A stretch of DNA of 64,000 nucleotides from Peribacillus frigoritolerans (GTDB taxonomy: Bacteria > Bacillota > Bacilli > Bacillales > DSM-1321), in the NCBI RefSeq assembly GCF_040250305.1, contig NZ_CP158190.1:4496001-4560000 (forward strand), in the 5' to 3' direction. A model generated the notes under the pieces. It was not told the origin of the DNA and made no database searches. It saw nothing but the letters and a program-made list of their open reading frames with translations. The stretch's first letter is position 1. Every line of letters starts with the position of its first letter. Below are positions 61,807 through 64,000 of this stretch, piece by piece. Position numbers and translations under genes: made by a program.

Positions 61807-61820
61807 TGTTACCGGTAACA
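61807..61820. promoter_or_regulatory. palindromic LacI-type operator
   Basis: TGTTACCGGTAACA is a perfect 14-bp palindrome with a central CCGG, in the style of LacI/GalR operators. It lies in the leader of the lactonase gene. The LacI-type regulator at 63129 is the obvious candidate binder. Confidence 0.75.
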
Positions 61821-61919
61821 TTAAAATAACAGCAATATTTTAAATTGTCAATAAATTAAACGAAATCTCTTAAACTATCTAAAATGGAATTACCATTTTC
61901 AACTCTTGTTAATAAGAAA

Positions 61920-61953
61920 ACTCGCCATTCCCAATTGGAACGGCGAGTTTTTA
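61920..61953 (-). terminator. terminator of the FtsH-domain gene
   Basis: AACTCGCCATTCC/GGAACGGCGAGTT stem with an AATT loop and T-run. Confidence 0.8.
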
Positions 61954-61954
61954 A

Positions 61955-62398
61955 TCATTTAGAATGTTTCATTCTTTTCATGACAAATAGAAATAGAAAA
62001 CTAACAAAAATCAGGATGAAAATGATCATGAACGGAATGGTCGTTGTAATAAGAGTGACCCATCCACTTGTCTCTACGTCTTCTGGCGTAACCTCAATTT
62101 TTTCTATATCATGTTCCTCGGCAGCATTATTGATTCTATCTAGCGAAATTTCACTATTTGGGACAGACGCGATAAAGTATTGATCCTTTTCATACCCTAT
62201 CAGCCGACCGCTTATTTCAAAAACACTTTTTTGGGGCTTCAACTCTAAAAATGTCACTTTTCCATCCTCTAAAGTTGTAAAAAAATCTTCTTCAGTTAAT
62301 TCAGTCGGTTCATTGTCATTATTAAAAACTAGCACAATCCCCAAGGTAACAAAGAAGATTATTAAATAAAATGTTTTACTACGGAAAATCTGCTTCAT
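61955..62398 (-). CDS. stand-alone FtsH extracellular-domain protein
   Basis: The 147-aa protein has membrane segment 1 at 9-26 (YLIIFFVTLGIVLVF), an FtsH_ext-like domain (PTELTEEDFFTTLEDGKVTF, ISGRLIGYE, FIASVPNSEISLDRINNAAE) and membrane segment 2 at about 112-138 (ETSGWVTLITTTIPFMIIFI). It ends KRMKHSK. FtsH continues here with AAA and protease domains, and both are lacking. It might modulate membrane FtsH hexamers. Confidence 0.75.
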   Translation of the reverse strand: MKQIFRSKTFYLIIFFVTLGIVLVFNNDNEPTELTEEDFFTTLEDGKVTFLELKPQKSVFEISGRLIGYEKDQYFIASVPNSEISLDRINNAAEEHDIEKIEVTPEDVETSGWVTLITTTIPFMIIFILIFVSFLFLFVMKRMKHSK

Positions 62399-62558
62399 CT
62401 CATACCTTCTCCTACATTAAACAAACTATAGGCAAGAGTATCATATAAAGTTAAATATTAACAACAAAACTTTCATTGTTAAAAGCCAGTAACTTGCAAA
62501 ATGGATAATATCAGTAAAAAATAGGAAGTATAGCAACCTTAAAAAAGGAGGAACCACT

Positions 62559-63074
62559 ATGTTAATAAGAGAGGCAACGGTTTCAGATGCGGAAGGGATA
62601 GCAATAGTCCATGTGGATTGCTGGCGAACTACTTATAAGAATATAATTCCGAGTGATTTTTTAGATAAACTTTCTTATGAGAAAAGGAAAGACCTATGGA
62701 TTAAGAATATAACTAGCGATGGAAAATATGTTTATGTCGCAGAAAATAGCGAGGGAAAAATAGTTGGATTTATAGATGGCGGGAAAAGGGAAAAAAACCA
62801 AGTCGAGAATTCGGGTGATTTAACTGCTATCTATATCCTCGAAAATTTTCAAAAAATGGGGATAGGAAAGAAACTCATCAAAGAGTTATTTTTAAAATTC
62901 GAGGCACTGGGATTTAAGACTATTTTTGTGGAGGTGCTTGAAGACAATAAATCTCGATACTTCTATGAGGCATTTGGTGCTGACTTGCTTAAAACCGAAA
63001 AAATCAAAATGGCTGGTGCTGAAATGAATCTATTGGTTTATGTGTGGAAGGATATTAGCCCAGTATTGTTATGA
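62559..63074 (+). CDS. GNAT-family N-acetyltransferase
   Basis: The 171-aa protein begins MLIREATVSDAEGIAIVHVD, with CWRTTYKNIIPSDFLDKLSY and acetyl-CoA motif FQKMGIGKKLIKELF (about 96-110). NKSRYFYEAFGADLL follows. Substrate unknown; small molecule or protein N-acetylation. AAAGGAGG lies before the ATG. Confidence 0.85.
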   Translation: MLIREATVSDAEGIAIVHVDCWRTTYKNIIPSDFLDKLSYEKRKDLWIKNITSDGKYVYVAENSEGKIVGFIDGGKREKNQVENSGDLTAIYILENFQKMGIGKKLIKELFLKFEALGFKTIFVEVLEDNKSRYFYEAFGADLLKTEKIKMAGAEMNLLVYVWKDISPVLL

Positions 63075-63117
63075 GCGACATGCCACTTAATTAGCCACTT
63101 TTTCTTTGGCAAAACAA

Positions 63118-63142
63118 AAAAGCTCCTATTATTTTATAGGAG
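63118..63142. terminator. bidirectional terminator AGCTCCTAT/ATAGGAGCT
   Basis: A nine-base stem with TATTTT loop sits between the convergent acetyltransferase and regulator genes; the right arm extends into the regulator stop region. Confidence 0.75.
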
Positions 63143-64000
63143 CTCCAGATGATTTCCTGATTACCAATTCAGGCTTTAAATTGATCGTCCGATAGTCGGC
63201 AGGACCGACTTCATCCACTCGCTCGATCACTAATTGTGTTCCTAAATATCCGAAGTCGTAAGCGGGCTGTGAAGATACGGTTAAAAAGGGATCGAAGTCC
63301 GAGAATAATTCTAAGTCGTCAAAGCAAACGACAGCAATGTCTTCAGGTACTTTAATCTGTTTTTCTCGTAAACTTTTTATAATTTTGATGGCAATGAAAT
63401 TATTGGCGGCAAAAATTGCTGTTGGACGCTCAGAGGGCGGAACATTCATTAATCCGTCAATACCGTTCCATTGCTTTTCCTGTTTGTAATGAGTCTCTAT
63501 TACGAAAGACTGATCGATGTTCAAATCATTTATTTTCAGCGTTTCAATATACGCCTGATAACGCTCTTTCGAAGTGGAAATCGTTAGCGGACCATGAACC
63601 ATCGCGATTCGTTCGTGTCCAAAATCGATGAGATGCTGAAGAAGCTTTTTCGTTCCTTCATAGTTATCACCAAGCACCCGATCACATGAAACATCTTGAA
63701 TTTGCCTATCTATCAATGTAAATGGAATCCTGTTTTTAATTAATTTCTTCAAATTTTTAGTCGATTGATCGCCTGTTGGTGCAATAATGACGCCATCCAC
63801 CCGTTTTGAAATCAATGCATCGATATATTCACTCTCTTTTTCGTAATCCTCATCGGTATTACATAAAATGAGCTGATATCCCATTTGATTGGCCTTATCT
63901 GCGGCCCCTCTCGCTACTTGGGTGAAAAAAGGGTTGGTGATATCAGTTATGATTAATGAAAGCAGCTTCGTTCTTTTAATATTCAAACTTTGGGCAGCGG
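63129..64000 (-). CDS. LacI-family transcriptional regulator, 5' end outside the window
   Basis: At least 290 residues are visible. The frame continues upstream of 63986 as AAQSLNIKRTKLLSLIITDI, the hinge and start of the ligand domain, so the helix-turn-helix is beyond the right edge. Ligand-domain marks: ITNPFFTQVARGAADKANQM, DGVIIAPTG, GHERIAMVHGPLTIST, PEDIAVVCFDDLELF. Likely represses the L-fucose-type operon through the palindrome at 61807 and is released by a pathway metabolite. Confidence 0.85.
   Translation of the reverse strand, partial: AAQSLNIKRTKLLSLIITDITNPFFTQVARGAADKANQMGYQLILCNTDEDYEKESEYIDALISKRVDGVIIAPTGDQSTKNLKKLIKNRIPFTLIDRQIQDVSCDRVLGDNYEGTKKLLQHLIDFGHERIAMVHGPLTISTSKERYQAYIETLKINDLNIDQSFVIETHYKQEKQWNGIDGLMNVPPSERPTAIFAANNFIAIKIIKSLREKQIKVPEDIAVVCFDDLELFSDFDPFLTVSSQPAYDFGYLGTQLVIERVDEVGPADYRTINLKPELVIRKSSGAPIK

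Noticed and set aside
1..64000. CRISPR arrays, tRNA or rRNA genes, prophage structural genes
   Set aside because: None was seen. The repeated array hairpins are terminators with irregular spacing, not CRISPR repeats.

Overview
The window looks like a low-GC Bacillaceae chromosome. The evidence is the SspL spore protein, a ComK homologue, a KinB-like sporulation kinase, HelD, protealysin with emfourin, and YezG- and YobK-like immunity genes. The gene style suggests Bacillus or Peribacillus, but the species is not determinable from the sequence alone. I recognised no rRNA, tRNA, CRISPR array or replication origin.

Positions 1-20,676 (all minus strand) form an LXG polymorphic-toxin locus. One intact LXG toxin with an Ntox15-type DNase tail and a Tdi1-like immunity gene lies at the promoter-proximal (right) end. 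Downstream of it stretches about 18 kb of displaced cassettes: roughly ten broken toxin C-termini (WHH, LHH, HNH, YeeF-like and BECR-like nuclease remnants) and more than twenty immunity genes (SUKH/SMI1-KNR4, SUKH-4, Syd-like, ankyrin, DUF4274, Imm22-like, YezG, CdiI-like, Im9-like and unassigned families). Many cassettes still carry a near-identical pre-toxin coding segment, and many are closed by related CCTTGA...TCAAGG terminators. The array therefore looks built by repeated homologous recombination at the toxin linker. A serine-recombinase stump, near-identical duplications and decayed copies show turnover.

Positions 21,001-30,515 hold a MetNIQ-like ABC importer, a Fur-boxed esterase, a DHA1-type MFS exporter, and an XRE-cupin regulator diverging from an MHS-family transporter and an ornithine-cyclodeaminase-like enzyme. 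Positions 30,641-36,283 hold a secreted 470-aa protein with a 48-aa membrane peptide, small membrane proteins, an SRPBCC protein, the sensor kinase and intergenic repeats. Positions 36,284-49,893 hold a UvrA-like protein with a long C-terminal zinc-finger extension, sspL, helD, a zinc-ribbon protein, a 2-hydroxyacid dehydrogenase with an unusual Nramp-like transporter, an excalibur protein, comK, remnants of a type I toxin-antitoxin, a MITE-like repeat, and protealysin/emfourin.

Positions 50,275-55,007 hold PepSY and YtkA-like membrane or lipoproteins, small proteins, and serA under a ZTP riboswitch. Positions 55,119-61,779 form an operon best read as non-phosphorylative L-fucose catabolism: dehydrogenase, lactonase, two-part UxaA-type dehydratase, 3-deoxy-2-keto acid dehydrogenase, FAH-type hydrolase, mutarotase and MFS importer. 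It has a perfect palindromic operator upstream and a LacI-type regulator at the right edge. Between them lie a stand-alone FtsH extracellular domain protein and a GNAT acetyltransferase.
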